64,000 bases of DNA from Cymbomonas tetramitiformis. Its lineage: Eukaryota; Chlorophyta; Pyramimonadophyceae; Pyramimonadales; Pyramimonadaceae. Shown here one piece after another: positions 21,401 to 33,400 of this stretch (positions are counted from its first letter, which is position 1; each line of letters begins with the position of its first letter). The stretch covers positions 1 through 64,000 of the forward strand of contig LGRX02033413.1 in assembly GCA_001247695.2 (NCBI GenBank), in the 5' to 3' direction. Position numbers and translations under genes: made by a program. A model generated the notes under the pieces. The model made no database searches. It was given only the letters and a program-made list of their open reading frames with translations, and had not been told where the DNA came from.

Positions 21401-24400
21401 TTGAATCCTCATTTGCCAAAGGCAGGCACTACAATACATTTCATTAAAATGATTTTGTAAAGTGTTTAAAATGCATAAAGTGCTTTTTGAATGCTTTCTA
21501 AATTCTAGTTTTGATGAGATGTCCAGACTGTCTGTGCACGTCACCAAAAGGAAAGAGTCCTCTGGGTCGGGAGCGGTGGGAAGAGCAAAAGGAACAGAGC
21601 TGAACAGGCGTGTCGCTTCGTGGCTACTTGTACATCCTGTTTGTGTCACGGAGCTACATGTGTCATTCGGCTCTACTGCAGCAGGAGTCACGGATTCTGA
21701 AAGTCTGAAACCACAAAAATTCTGTTGCACTCCAATTTGAACATTTCTCTTTTGCTCGAATCCTCATTTGCCATGAAACCAAAGATGAAACTGTGAGGTA
21801 CACAAAAGAAATCTGATCTCTGTCACTGTGACCATGTTAACCAAGCGAAGTAGTAGTCCATGTCTGTGTCCCTCAGAGCTGTCGGGTCGATGTAGTGCTG
21901 CACTGCCGAAGAGAATTGTGACCAGCCTCCAAAGAAGCACACTTTCTCCATTGCAACACCCACAGCTCGAGCACACGTCGTGGCACCCTTCCGGGTGCTG
22001 TGTGCAGAAAAGTGACCTCCTTCCGGAGGTCGGCAGTCCAGCTCGCTGAGAGCCAGACCAATCCAGTCATTTGCCACTGAAGCCTTGAAGTTCTTCGGGT
22101 CCTCGGGTAGCAGCCAGTAGGCGTCAGGTTGAGTCTTCTCAGAACTGTTCCAAGCCGTGTCACGGTGGAACTCCCAGTGCTCGATCAGCTCCTTCAAAAG
22201 AGCCACCCCCTTCCAGGGGATGCACAGGCGTCTCTTCACCAGGTGGTGCCGCCGTCCTTTCTCTTTTAGCAGCACCACCGAGAACTCACTGTCGCCACAA
22301 TGAACGTGCTGCCGTGACAACGAAGTCCCCGTGTCCGGCCTGCCGAAGGTCACGAAGGCAACAACCACGTAGGCGAAGGCTCGCAGTAGCCGCAGCTCCT
22401 CAGGCGATCTCGGAGTCAACTTCAGCGCTGCTTCGTGCACACGTCGTACGTGTGCCGCTGGCAGCCACGTCCGCTGGGTCTCGATGTTCTCCTCCTGCAC
22501 CGCCAGCTCCGCCTGGATGGTCGCCATCCCCTTCACAGCTCGGGTCACAGAACGACCCTTCGCTGGTCCAGGAAACCGTAGGTCCTCGTGGTAGTTGTTG
22601 ATGGCAGACAGGTACGGCTGCAAGGAGGCCGACTTGATGCCCCCGTCCTTCAACAGAGAGGCGATGTACAGCAACACCGTCGCCTCCGATGCTGGCAGCC
22701 ACGGCCGTTGGTGCTGCTCACAAAATAAAATGAAGCGCCGCGCCTTCGGTCCGTAGTTGCTCATCGTCGTGTCCAGCAGTGCTTTTCTCTGCATCGTCAC
22801 TGCCAGTTCCGTGAGCCGGGAAGGTCCCAACTCACCCCTCCACCGCTCACAGAGTGAGCGCGTGAGGAAGTTTTGTACAGCACCACCGCGCTTGTACTCT
22901 TCGTAGTCGCCTCCGCTGATCCGCTCGATGTTCTCGCCGTCCGCGTCCGCTGCCTCGTCCGTCAGCTCTGACACGCTGTTGATGATTTTGAAGTTCTCCT
23001 CGGACAAGTTCAGCGTCTCCTCGTCGCCGTCGTCGTACAGCACGTGCGCCTTCCCGTCCTCGTCGAACTCCTTCACCACACCCGGGTAGAAGCAGTCATC
23101 GTCCTTCCAGAACACCTCGATTTTCGAGCCCACGGTCACCTTGCTCGCTGTCGTACTCGTAGCAGAGCTCCTTCGTACTTCAGCAGCGTAGTAACTCACG
23201 GGCGCGCCTCGATGAAGAACATCACAGCGTCCCACTTTGAGGGCCCGAGCAGCTCGGACCCTCCCAGCCTGCTCGGAGTGAACAGGTCCCTGCGCCGTGG
23301 CATGATCACCACCTCGGTGGCCAGGGCCTCCAGCTCCCTGAACCAGGACTGTCCCGGCCAGTACGGAGCCACCACCGTAGCAGCGGCCCCCTCCTCCCGC
23401 AGCTTGTGCGCCACCTCGTCCAGCAGCGCCCACGGGGGGTTCACCCAATTGTTTTCCCCCCGCCAGTCGTACGTCAGAGAGTCCACACCTTCGCACTTCG
23501 GGTCCTTCCACGCAGCGTAGTACCGAGGAAGCTGCGCGGAGATCTCGGAAGCGAACCGGTCGACTGTGTAGGGCCCCCACTGCTTGTTGGCCCACACGAA
23601 CCAGTCTCGATTGAGCCGCCAGTCGTCCAAATCCTCGCAACGAGAAAGGTTGTCGGCCCACACGTTGGCCTCGCTGCGGATGTAACGAGCCTGCAACTCG
23701 ATGTCGTGCAGATCCAGTAGCAGCCAGAGCCTCCTCATTCTCCTCATCAGGTCCGGGTTTCTGGAGGTGAAGTGCGAGAGCATTGCCACCACCGCCTGGT
23801 TGTCGCAGTAGAGCCGTACGACCTTGCCCTCCAGCTCCTGCAGGAACGCCTGTACGGTCTTGTACACGGCCTCCAGCTCCAGGTGTGTGATGTGCCAGTT
23901 GCGCATCTCGTCTGGCCAGAAACCTCGCGCGGGGAACTTCAGGTTCAGCACTCCTCCCCAGGCCGTCATCGAAGAGTCTGTGTGCACCTTCGCTCTCGTC
24001 GGGGATCTCCAGATCTTGCGCCCGTTCCACCTGCTCATCACAGGCAGCCTGGACCACCATTCTAAGTCCCCCCGAGCTGCACGCGAGATCTTTACCTTTG
24101 CTCCCCAGCTGCGTTTCTCTGCCAGCACGAAGTAGAGCTCCCGTAGGTAGAGCCGCGCCGCTGGTACTGCTAAGTACACGGATTGGCAGAGTCCCGTGAA
24201 GGAAGCCAGTCTCCTGGCAGGAATCCACCTCCGATTTCTCGTTGCGTCGCACAGGATCTCCTTCGCCTTGGTGTGGATCTTGTGTACCCGTCGTTCTGTT
24301 ACACGGAATTGTCCCAGTTTCAGGTCCACCTCCAACCCGAGGTGCTCCACCACCTGTGTAGGCTCCCATTGGCCCTTCTTCTCGTTCCGCCGTAGGCCAA

Positions 24401-27400
24401 GTCGATGAAGCACCAGTTGAACTTTTTCTCGACGCAGAAAGCCTTCTCGTTGAGAGTAGACCAGCACAAGAAAATCGTCCATGTACGGTAGTACTCGCAT
24501 TCCGCTGTGACAGTTCGCGTTCCCGCCAGCACCACCGGTCCTGCGACGGACTGACCATCGCTGTCGTACTACGGAACCGTCCCGCAGCCTCTTGATTTCT
24601 CTGCGATCTTCCGCTGCCTGTGGAGAACGTAGAACTTCCACCATCACGCGTACGAACTTGCAGAACACCCTCATAGCGTCGCTCCACCCGAACGGCATCG
24701 CTGAACATTGAAGCAGGTCCCCTTGCAGGTCGAACTGCATGAATCGTTGAAAGTCCGGGTGGATCCCCAGCGCATGAAAACCGTCCTGGAGGTCGAAGCT
24801 GAAGCACCAGTCGCCCGGTTTCGCCAGTCTCCTTAGTTTCTTCAGCGTCTCCATCTTCACGCGATTTTTCACACACCACTGGTTCAGCCATCGGAAGTCC
24901 ACCACCAGTCTCCACTTGTTCGTACCCGGTTTCGGCACTAAAAAAGCGCGAGAAACATGAGATCTTCTCGTCGCTCTCGTCCAGGCACCGTTCTGTAGCA
25001 GCCTTTCCTTCTCCGCGTCCAGCCACACCTGCTGCTGCCGCGTAGCATCCCTCAGTGACACCCCGTGGTCGAACGGAGGCGGAGGCCCGCGCTTCCACCT
25101 CAACTTCACCCCGTGAGTAATCCATTGCATCACCTCGGAACTGGCGCCCGCCGCGCGCCATGCTCCCCTCCGCTGTCTCACCTGCTGTTGCACGGTGAGT
25201 TTTCCCCGCCCAGCGCCCGGAGAGGGCTGTTGCGCTGGACGGGGTGGCGGCACGCACATCACACATCGGCCGCGGGCTTTCCGCCCCGGCCCTTGCCGCC
25301 TTTTTCGGTAGGCTTCTTACCGTCCTTCTCCTCGTACTTCTTACGTTCCTTCCAGCGCTGGTCTCGGTCTCGTGGATTCACCACCCGCGTTTCCGCGTTC
25401 GCTGCATTTTTCGACGTAAGGCTCAGCATCGCCTTGCCGCGGTTCTTGTCGAAGTCGTTCAGCCACTGCTGCAACACCTCATCTGCCACCACGCCGTCTG
25501 CTGCCTGGTAGACTCTGTCCTCCACGAACTGCAGCTTTGCACGTAGAGCGTCCGATCCTCCCCGCTGTGAAGAACCAGGCTCCTGCTCCAGCTGCCCGCG
25601 CAGTTCCAGCATCGTCCACCTGTTGCACAGTAACGCGTACACGCCGTGCACCGAGTTGGTAACTGTGTGGAAACGTCTCTGCCACTCGTTGTTCGACAAA
25701 TCGCAGTCCTCGTTCACGTCCAACGTGTCGTTGCATTCGCTCACCACGTCGTGCAAATAAGACAGTGCTGGAGCCAGAACCAAGCACTCGTACTTCATTG
25801 AAGAGTTGGACTTCTTGGAGAGAGCATCGTACGTCTTGTTGCCGTGCAGGTCGTACAACTGCGGCATTCTCGATGTCAGCGTAGCCGGCCGCGGCGGGAA
25901 CGGGTTGATTGAGGCTGCTGGCACGTACGCCAGCTTCCTCCTTCTCTCCAGAAGTTGCTCGGCGGTCTTGGCTACGGTGTCCGGGTCAGAAGTCCCAGGC
26001 TTCGCTGCCACCTTCGCCTCCAACTCCACGTTGATTTGTGCTTGTCGTTGAAGCTCGTCACGCAGCAGGCGATGCTCCTCTGCCTGCTGCCTCTGCATCT
26101 CAAGCAGCTCCCCTTGCTGCTTTTGCATGATCAGAATTTGTTGCATCAGCACGTCCTGAGTGGACTGTGCTGCCGGGGAAGGGGAAGCCTGCCCGATGTC
26201 TGGCTTCCCCGGGAGGGGAGGGAAATCCTCTGTAGACTTGCCCTTCGCAGTTCCAGCCATTCCTCTCCCTCAAAGGAGTCACAGTGAAGTCAATCGTACT
26301 GCCGTAGCCGATGTGAAGCCGTCGTTTGAAGTCGTAACGCCGTCCCCGCGACTTCGCTGTCAGATCTCCTGTCGTCGTTCGATCGCCGTCGTACAACCTA
26401 GTGGTCTAGTCACTACCTACTCTACTGTTTACAGGTGAAACAGGTGAAGAAAATCTTACAAAATCGGATTTGCAGTGTGCCTCACAGAGTACCGTAGGTA
26501 CCCGTGAAGTTCCTGTTTGCAAGAGCAAAAGGAACAGAGCTGAACAGGCGTGTCGCTTCGTGGCTACTTGTACATCCTGTTTGTGTCACGGAGCTACATG
26601 TTTCATTCGGCTCTACTGCAGCAGGAGTCACGGATTCTGAAAGTCTGAAACCACAAAAATTCTGTTGCACTCCAATTTGAACATAACCCTTTTGGGGGTA
26701 ACCCGCGTTCTGTTGGCATCCAGAGTGCGTCCACATCACGCCATTCCCTAACCCCACTCTGCTTACTTCCAGGGAAATACCCATGGTTCCTAGTTTCCAG
26801 CTCACCTACATTTTCTGGATCGGGTTATATGTTATCTGGGATGCCAACTGGCGTAGTGAAGCCTCCGAGGCTATCACTGTCTTGATTCTATGTCCACATC
26901 CAAGGGGTTCCATTGATTGACACTTGGTGTGAGATTGCATCTGACGGCCGCGACGGGCTTGGGCCGCCATGTGGGTGGTAGACCGCTCGCGACAACTGTG
27001 TGGGTCCATTTCTCAAGTTGCATGAGCTGTTTGACCTCACATTGCATCAGAATGAGCAGCCGGCGTGTGCAGGAGCATAGCTGTCCCTCACGTGGTGGGT
27101 GCATACCTGCGAGAGCATGAAGAGCAATCGGGGAGCAGCCGGTCGTGACGGTCGGTCAAGGGTTGCGGGTGGCAGATCAATCTGAGGGCTGTGGCGGCGG
27201 CAAGCACCTTGGAGGCATGGGCCGTGGGCGACTACGCGGTGGTGTATCACACCTTGGACGGGTCAGCAAACTCCGCCGCCTGCCTTCCACAAGGCGCTCC
27301 CCTGCGGAAGCCCGCCAGCGGCGCTCGGACTTGGCTGGATGATACAACCCTAACTCTCGTTAATGGGGAGTATTTGGAAGCGTGAATCGGGTCATGCCAT

Positions 27401-30400
27401 GCAACTCGGCGCCGCCTTGGGAGAGGCCTGCGAAGAGGATGAGAAAGGAATAGCGGGCTGGAGCTTGGCAAACTGGTTGCCGATCCAGAGGTAATTTCGA
27501 ACGGCGGGTGTGCGTGTGAGGGGGAGATGGTGAAGGGAGGGAGGGGGATGAAGTGTTGTGCATCTATCGCAGGACAGTCTCAGCGCTATTCGAATTGATC
27601 GGTGTCCATTGCAGGCTGAGCTTGAAGGAGGCGATGGGTGGATGGATGCTCGCAGGGGCGAGAGCTGGGAACACCAGGGTGGCGGGAGCATCTCCAGGTG
27701 CCTGGAGCTGGCCCGCCTTCTTGGGATCCTCTGGTGACAGCGCGGTGATTGCTCCAAGCAACGGAGGGCTGCAGCATTAGAAAATGACGGAGATCGCCAT
27801 GAGGAAAGGTCTCCTCGCAATGCGTTTGAGCGTTTCATCGCATTTGATGCCCCCTCTGGCCGTTCGTGATACGTCGCATCTGACGTCTCGTTCTGAGATG
27901 ATCCTTGATCGAAGATGGGTGTAGGGGTGAAGATGGTTTGCGTACGGTTCGCTCGTTTTTTACGCTGACACAGATCATCGGGGTGGACTGCACTTCAGGT
28001 TGTACGACATGCGGGCGATGCTGAACCTGCAGGGCATGTCACAGTGGGTCTTGGGTGCAGAGACGCCCCTGCTTGCGCAGCGCCTTGCGCAGTTGGACCT
28101 CACCCCGCCCGTCTATGACAGGTCTGGCTCTAGGTCCCATGATTGACTTACCTCGCTGCCAGTAATTTCCATCTTTGGCAGAGGCATCTTCGTGCATGAC
28201 CCACGCCACATTTTTTTGAGACCGGATTGCAAAGGGGCGGCTTCCCTCGGGAAGCATTCCCTTGCCGTGATTTATGGGGACCGCCTCTCCCTGCTCCACA
28301 TTCCATCCCCCCTTCTCGCACGTGAGCCTCCCATTGGCCGCCTTGCGGGACAGGTCTCTCAGCAAAATTTGGCACTCCAGTGACCGCGGGGACACGTGGC
28401 GCGATTCGGGCTTCAACAACAATGCTGTGTACAACGCCATGTTTGTCAGCCAAAATGCCACCCAAGGCTGGGTTGCTGGTGCGCCACGTGGCCCTCCTGA
28501 CTCAGCTCTGCACCCGCTTGCAGTGTGACCCCAAGCACCTACAATGGCCACGCCTCGCGCAATCGGTTCCCCGGGGCTCGCTCTGTCCCAGCATGGCTGA
28601 CAAAAGCGGCCAGATATAAAGCCATCGTCTCCGACCTCCCGGAAACCACAACAGTTCTCCAGGCCATCCTTCACTCTCACCTATCTAACCATAACGCCTC
28701 CACTTAAACCGCTAAATTCGAATCGTCTCCCGCCACAACAGCCTCTTCAAATCTTTCAACACCAGCTATGTACCACCTCCCAGCTACCCTTGCAGCCCTC
28801 AGCGCGCCCACCTACAGAAGTTGCTATCTTCCCTGTTAGCAGGATGGTCCTCCGGAAGTTGCTCATCTCGGGCTCAATCTGATCTCCCACGCCAGCTGCA
28901 CGCACACTGTCCATCAACCCGCTGCAGGCTGCGGATACCCGTCCCTGCTGCCACGGGACGATGGGCCGCCTCCCCCGATGCGCCGCGGTTGGAATCCTTG
29001 AACCACAGCGGAATTCCGCAAAAACAATTCACAACAAGCGAGCACCTCCGAGTTCTTGTGAGTCCCCCCCCTGCAGCATGGTCAGAGCCCTCGTGAGCCT
29101 GCCTCCGCAGCATGGTCAGAGCCCTCACCAGGAATCCTCGCCTTCATCTGCTTGGACTCCTCTCGCCAGTCTCCCTGCATCTCCTGCACCGACTGCCGCT
29201 TCGAGTCCGGTGCTGTCAGAAGCTCTCGCTGAGCGCCCGCCTCTGTCTCCAACTGCAACCGCAAGCCTGGCCCTGCCCGATAGGGTGCCAGCGCTACTCT
29301 CCGAGGTTGAACTGCTGCCCCCGCAGAGCGCATTCTGCGGCAGTCGCTGCGGCATCAATGCTACACGTTCGGTGAAGAGCCTCCCTTGGTCACCAGTTTA
29401 TTGAACCAGGAGGGGCAGCAAAGGAGTTTCCGTGATAGCCTGGTCCAGTCACGAGTCCGTGTCCAGGTATCCCAGGTAATGTACGGTAGCGCTCCTCTAC
29501 TCGTCCCCTTCCGCCCCGCCTTGAAAACCACCCCCAACGCTCCGGCATGTCCTGTTGCCTTTTGCAATACCCCGGAGAGTGCCTATGGAACGGTTCCAAG
29601 CGTAGTTCGTTTAAACGAGGCACAAAACGCTCGGATCCCACCTGCCCACCAGTGCAGGTCCAAGCCCTTGGCCCCTCTCAGCCACATTCTCTAGCTGTCA
29701 CATGCTGGCCAATGGCCATAGCCCATCTGGCGATCACTCATCCATGTCAGCTCACGTACGGCCCTCTGCTTAGATGGTTGCCGCCTGCCCTATGCGGTGG
29801 GAAGGCCGAGCTTTGTATTACAGGCCATGTGAACCATTGCAATGCACTGAAATCACTGTTGAAGCTGTTGGAGGCGTTGAAGCCACTCTGCGGGATTGTC
29901 TTCAGAAAGCTGCGCTGTGCCACATTGTAGTTCGGACCGTTTGTTTTATTTGTTTAGCGTCCTGGCATGCATTAGGGTTCCCACCAAGTCCGCCATAGGA
30001 TCTTCAGTAGGGCTCAGCGTTGCAGTTCCAGCCTGGCACGCCCTGGATGTGCCACCTGGAGATGTAGAGGCACCAAATCGGAAACCTGGTGCAGTGCCCT
30101 TCACCTTCAAGATTGGACTTTCCTCTGGCTCGAGTGCGAGGCAGGTGGGGCGACGCCGGGGCACAGGCGATCAAGGAGCTTTGGCTTACACCGCAGATGG
30201 AGGGACAACCTGGGTGGATCTCGAAGTGAGTGATGCCCTTCCCTGATTTTGCCAGATTTGACTTGCTTGGCGCTTTTGTAGAAACTTTTTGGTTGAGGGG
30301 CGTTTGAAGTTTTTTGGTAGCAGTTTGGGGTGCTTTCTACGGATGTTTAAGAGCTCGGATGTGGACTGTTGGGACATTTTCCGTAATAATAATGTAATGC

Positions 30401-33400
30401 AATTGTCCAGGACCACGTAGCATACAAGGACACACCCACAGGGGCCTCCTACAGCTCCAAAGGGTTGGCGAGCTAACACCAGGAGAATTATATTTCTAAT
30501 CATTTGCATTAATTTGTTCTCTGCATATGCTATATTGCAGCCAGCTTAGCATTACATTTGTTGCTGCTGCGTGTGCTATGGCTCTGGATGATTGGTGCAG
30601 AATGTCGTGTGAGGCGCATCTCGCTGATCTAACCCGCCCATTGCGGTGAGACGCGTATTGTACAATTCCATCACACTGTATAAACTCCTCGCCGGCATAC
30701 TTGGCCCGGCATTTTCTCGAGGGACAAAAAGCCGGATATGATCTGCGGCCGTCTGCGCACGGTCTCCGACTTTTCCCTTCTTCTCGATGCAATGTTAAAC
30801 TCGTATCGCTGCGCTCGACATCATCAAGGGGTGTCATCCTGACAGCTCTTGATCCGACGGCATTGCTCGAGTCGCGGGTCGTCATGGATTGAAGTGCCAT
30901 GAGGGCGCCGCAGTGCTTTGCAGCTTCCTTCCTCGACGCAGCGAGGCCCGACGCAGCCACTCGTTGCAGTGGCGAATCCGCCTCGGTCGCTCCGAGCGGT
31001 GAGGCACGCCAGCCATGCGCCGGCTCAAGCGCGGCCATTTGGCTTGGGGGCAGAAATCTGGACAGCGTTTCTCCGAGGGCGATTTTGTTCTGTTCCAAAT
31101 TGCATGACATGAGGTTTGGGGCAATGGCGTTGGGGGCCCTCAGCCAGCGACCACTGCAAATCTGTACGGCGTCTCCCTCGACGAGTCCTCGGGGCGCGGC
31201 TTCGCGGTTGGGGAGCGCGGGGTGATTGTCCAGACGTTCGACGGGGGGCTGACGTGGACCCACCAGGCAAGTGCCCACCCTCCCAACCTCCCGTGAGCTG
31301 AAGGTCTTAGAGGATGTAGGAAAGGGGGTTGCGCGACGGTCCTAAGGGCCCCCATCCACCTTTCCGCGAGCTTGCATGTCCCAAGGCCCGCTCGAGGGGG
31401 ATCGGGTGTGGTGATGGCGGGGGATCACTGCGCTGACACGTGGATTGGTGTCACGCGCTTTGCGGGCTGACCTCGTCGCCACCATCACGGATGGAGGAGG
31501 GCGGGCTTGACCTACGACAAACCGGACCCCGGGCCGCTGAGGAAGGCATTGCGAGGCACTCTTAGGGTTGTTACGAGGGTAGGCATTGCGAGGCACTCTT
31601 AGGGTTGTTATGAGGGTGGCCTCGGAGATGCAGGTCGTGGACTCAGGACCTCGCGGGAGCCAGCTGGTGGACGGCGTCACCCTACATGCTGTCCAGGAGT
31701 GGCCCACGGCGCCCTTTGCATCCCGCACCTCGGATGCGTGCTGGGCCGCTGGTTTCCACGCCAGCGGGGAAAACGGTGGGTGCACTCTCCTCAAGCCTCA
31801 AGAGTTACCCTACCGCCATCGCCATTTGGGCCCTGTTTGCACTGTGGAAGGGGGTGGAAGGGGTCAGGTTAGGGGTCTCCTTCCCCTGCCACGGATCTGC
31901 ACTTTGCGAGGTGGTTGCAATGAACGTGACATGGTGCCATCGGGGAGATAGGCCTGAACCATCCACGTGCACCGCCGCACTCACCGGCCTGGGCCACGTG
32001 CGCATTGGAGCTTTGCGCCTTTGTGGACGCAGCGCTTCCCGGAGAGTTCAGAGCAAAAGGGCATTTTGCAGGCGAGGTTAAGCGCTTCATCTGCTCCCCC
32101 TTAGCCCCTCCTCCGCCCCAGTCGCCGCCAATGCCAATCTCCCGCCCCCATGCCCGTTGCCCCCGCGATACCCTTATCCGCCCCACCCCCGCCCCCGCCT
32201 CACCACCACCGAGACCCCCTCCGCCACACCCTCCTCCCACCCCGAAAAGCGAACCCCCTTTAACTCCCCCAACCCCAGTTTGCCAACCTGCGTACGAGGA
32301 CACCCTGCACATCAACGTGACTGCAACTTGCTCACTTGCCGCCTTAGATTTTGACACCCTACAGGTACCCACACCGCCTCCCCTCTGCCGCGCTGCTACT
32401 GTGTCGCACTCCTTTCATTGCCGCTTCATGACATGGTGAAAAAGTGACCGATCGCATATGTGACTTGCACGTGGAGGAGAGAGACAGGGGCATGTAGGGG
32501 TGGATCTTGGTGTGGTGCCCGAGCACGATGACACTGCGCAAGGCTGCAGTTCCCTGTGGCGACCTCTTCGCGGAGGTTGGGAGTGCACAACTGCCTCATT
32601 TCCCTCGGTCATCCTCGATCATCCTCGGTCATCCTCGGCCCTCCGCTGTCTCCCTCGTTGGAATTCATTGCCAAGATGATATGCACTGCAGATGATCTTC
32701 GACTGGCAGATTGCTTTTGCACGGCTGGGATGCAAGGCGGATCAGCTGCCAAAGGATTTTGGGATGCGCTGCACACGAGCCTCTACTGGACAGTCAAGGT
32801 GCCACGTGGGTGGGTCACGTTGCAGCAGTCTATTTAGCTCCCAAGGACTGACAGCGCCTTTTCCCATTTGCTCGGCGCTCCCCTCTGGATCCACGGTGCC
32901 GCAGGCTTCACTGGGAGGAGTCGACGATCTAGAGCACCGCATCGTGACCGCCGTGGCCAACTTTACTGCGATGCCATATTGCAGTGTGCGAGTGCTTGGC
33001 ATCGCGGCTGGCAGCACGCACGCTAGCTTTGTTGCCACCTTCCCGACATGTGAGTTCCATGCCTCCTTCACACCACCGGCTCCGCGGCCTCACAACTCCC
33101 ACCATCGTCGCAGCTGTAGATACGCGCGCTTTGCCGACGGCAAGGGTGCAAGGTGAACTTAAGGGGCGGGGGCGGAGGGCTCGATCGGGCGCACTTGTCG
33201 CAGCCCAAGCGGATCAGGCCGACCAGCTTGCTGCAGCGCTTCGTGAGACCCCAGCCTCCGTGTTCCAGGATGTGTATTTCGAAGTCAACGGCCCACTTAC
33301 CCTCCTCGATGTGGCCATCGCAACGAATTCAATTTCGCCGCCACCTCTGCCATCCCTGCCGCCGACCCCGCCCTCATTGCCCGATACCCCGCGTACGCCC

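Larger units (their letters stand above)
21389..26684 (-). mobile_element. DIRS-like tyrosine-recombinase retrotransposon
   Basis: A minus-strand element with three overlapping frames: a gag-like protein, RT-RNase H, and a tyrosine recombinase. It is flanked by a 164-bp direct repeat (21581-21744 and 26521-26684, one mismatch). A second 30-bp repeat (21389-21418 and 21744-21773) frames the left copy, recalling the split direct repeats of PAT/Ngaro-type members of the DIRS order. There is no integrase and no aspartic protease, as expected for this order. It lies antisense in an intron of the 20-kb gene (between exons ending at 20654 and starting at 27176). The near-identity of its repeats suggests recent insertion. 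Confidence 0.85.

Noticed and set aside
21823..25266. A single 1147-codon protein
   Set aside because: The upstream 700 codons of this frame are a shadow of the RT gene; only the part after 23196 carries recombinase and Tudor-like features.
32005..32439. Independent proline-rich gene
   Set aside because: Its frame joins the neighbouring exons of the 20-kb gene in phase (start 32033, end 32364), so it is an exon of that gene.
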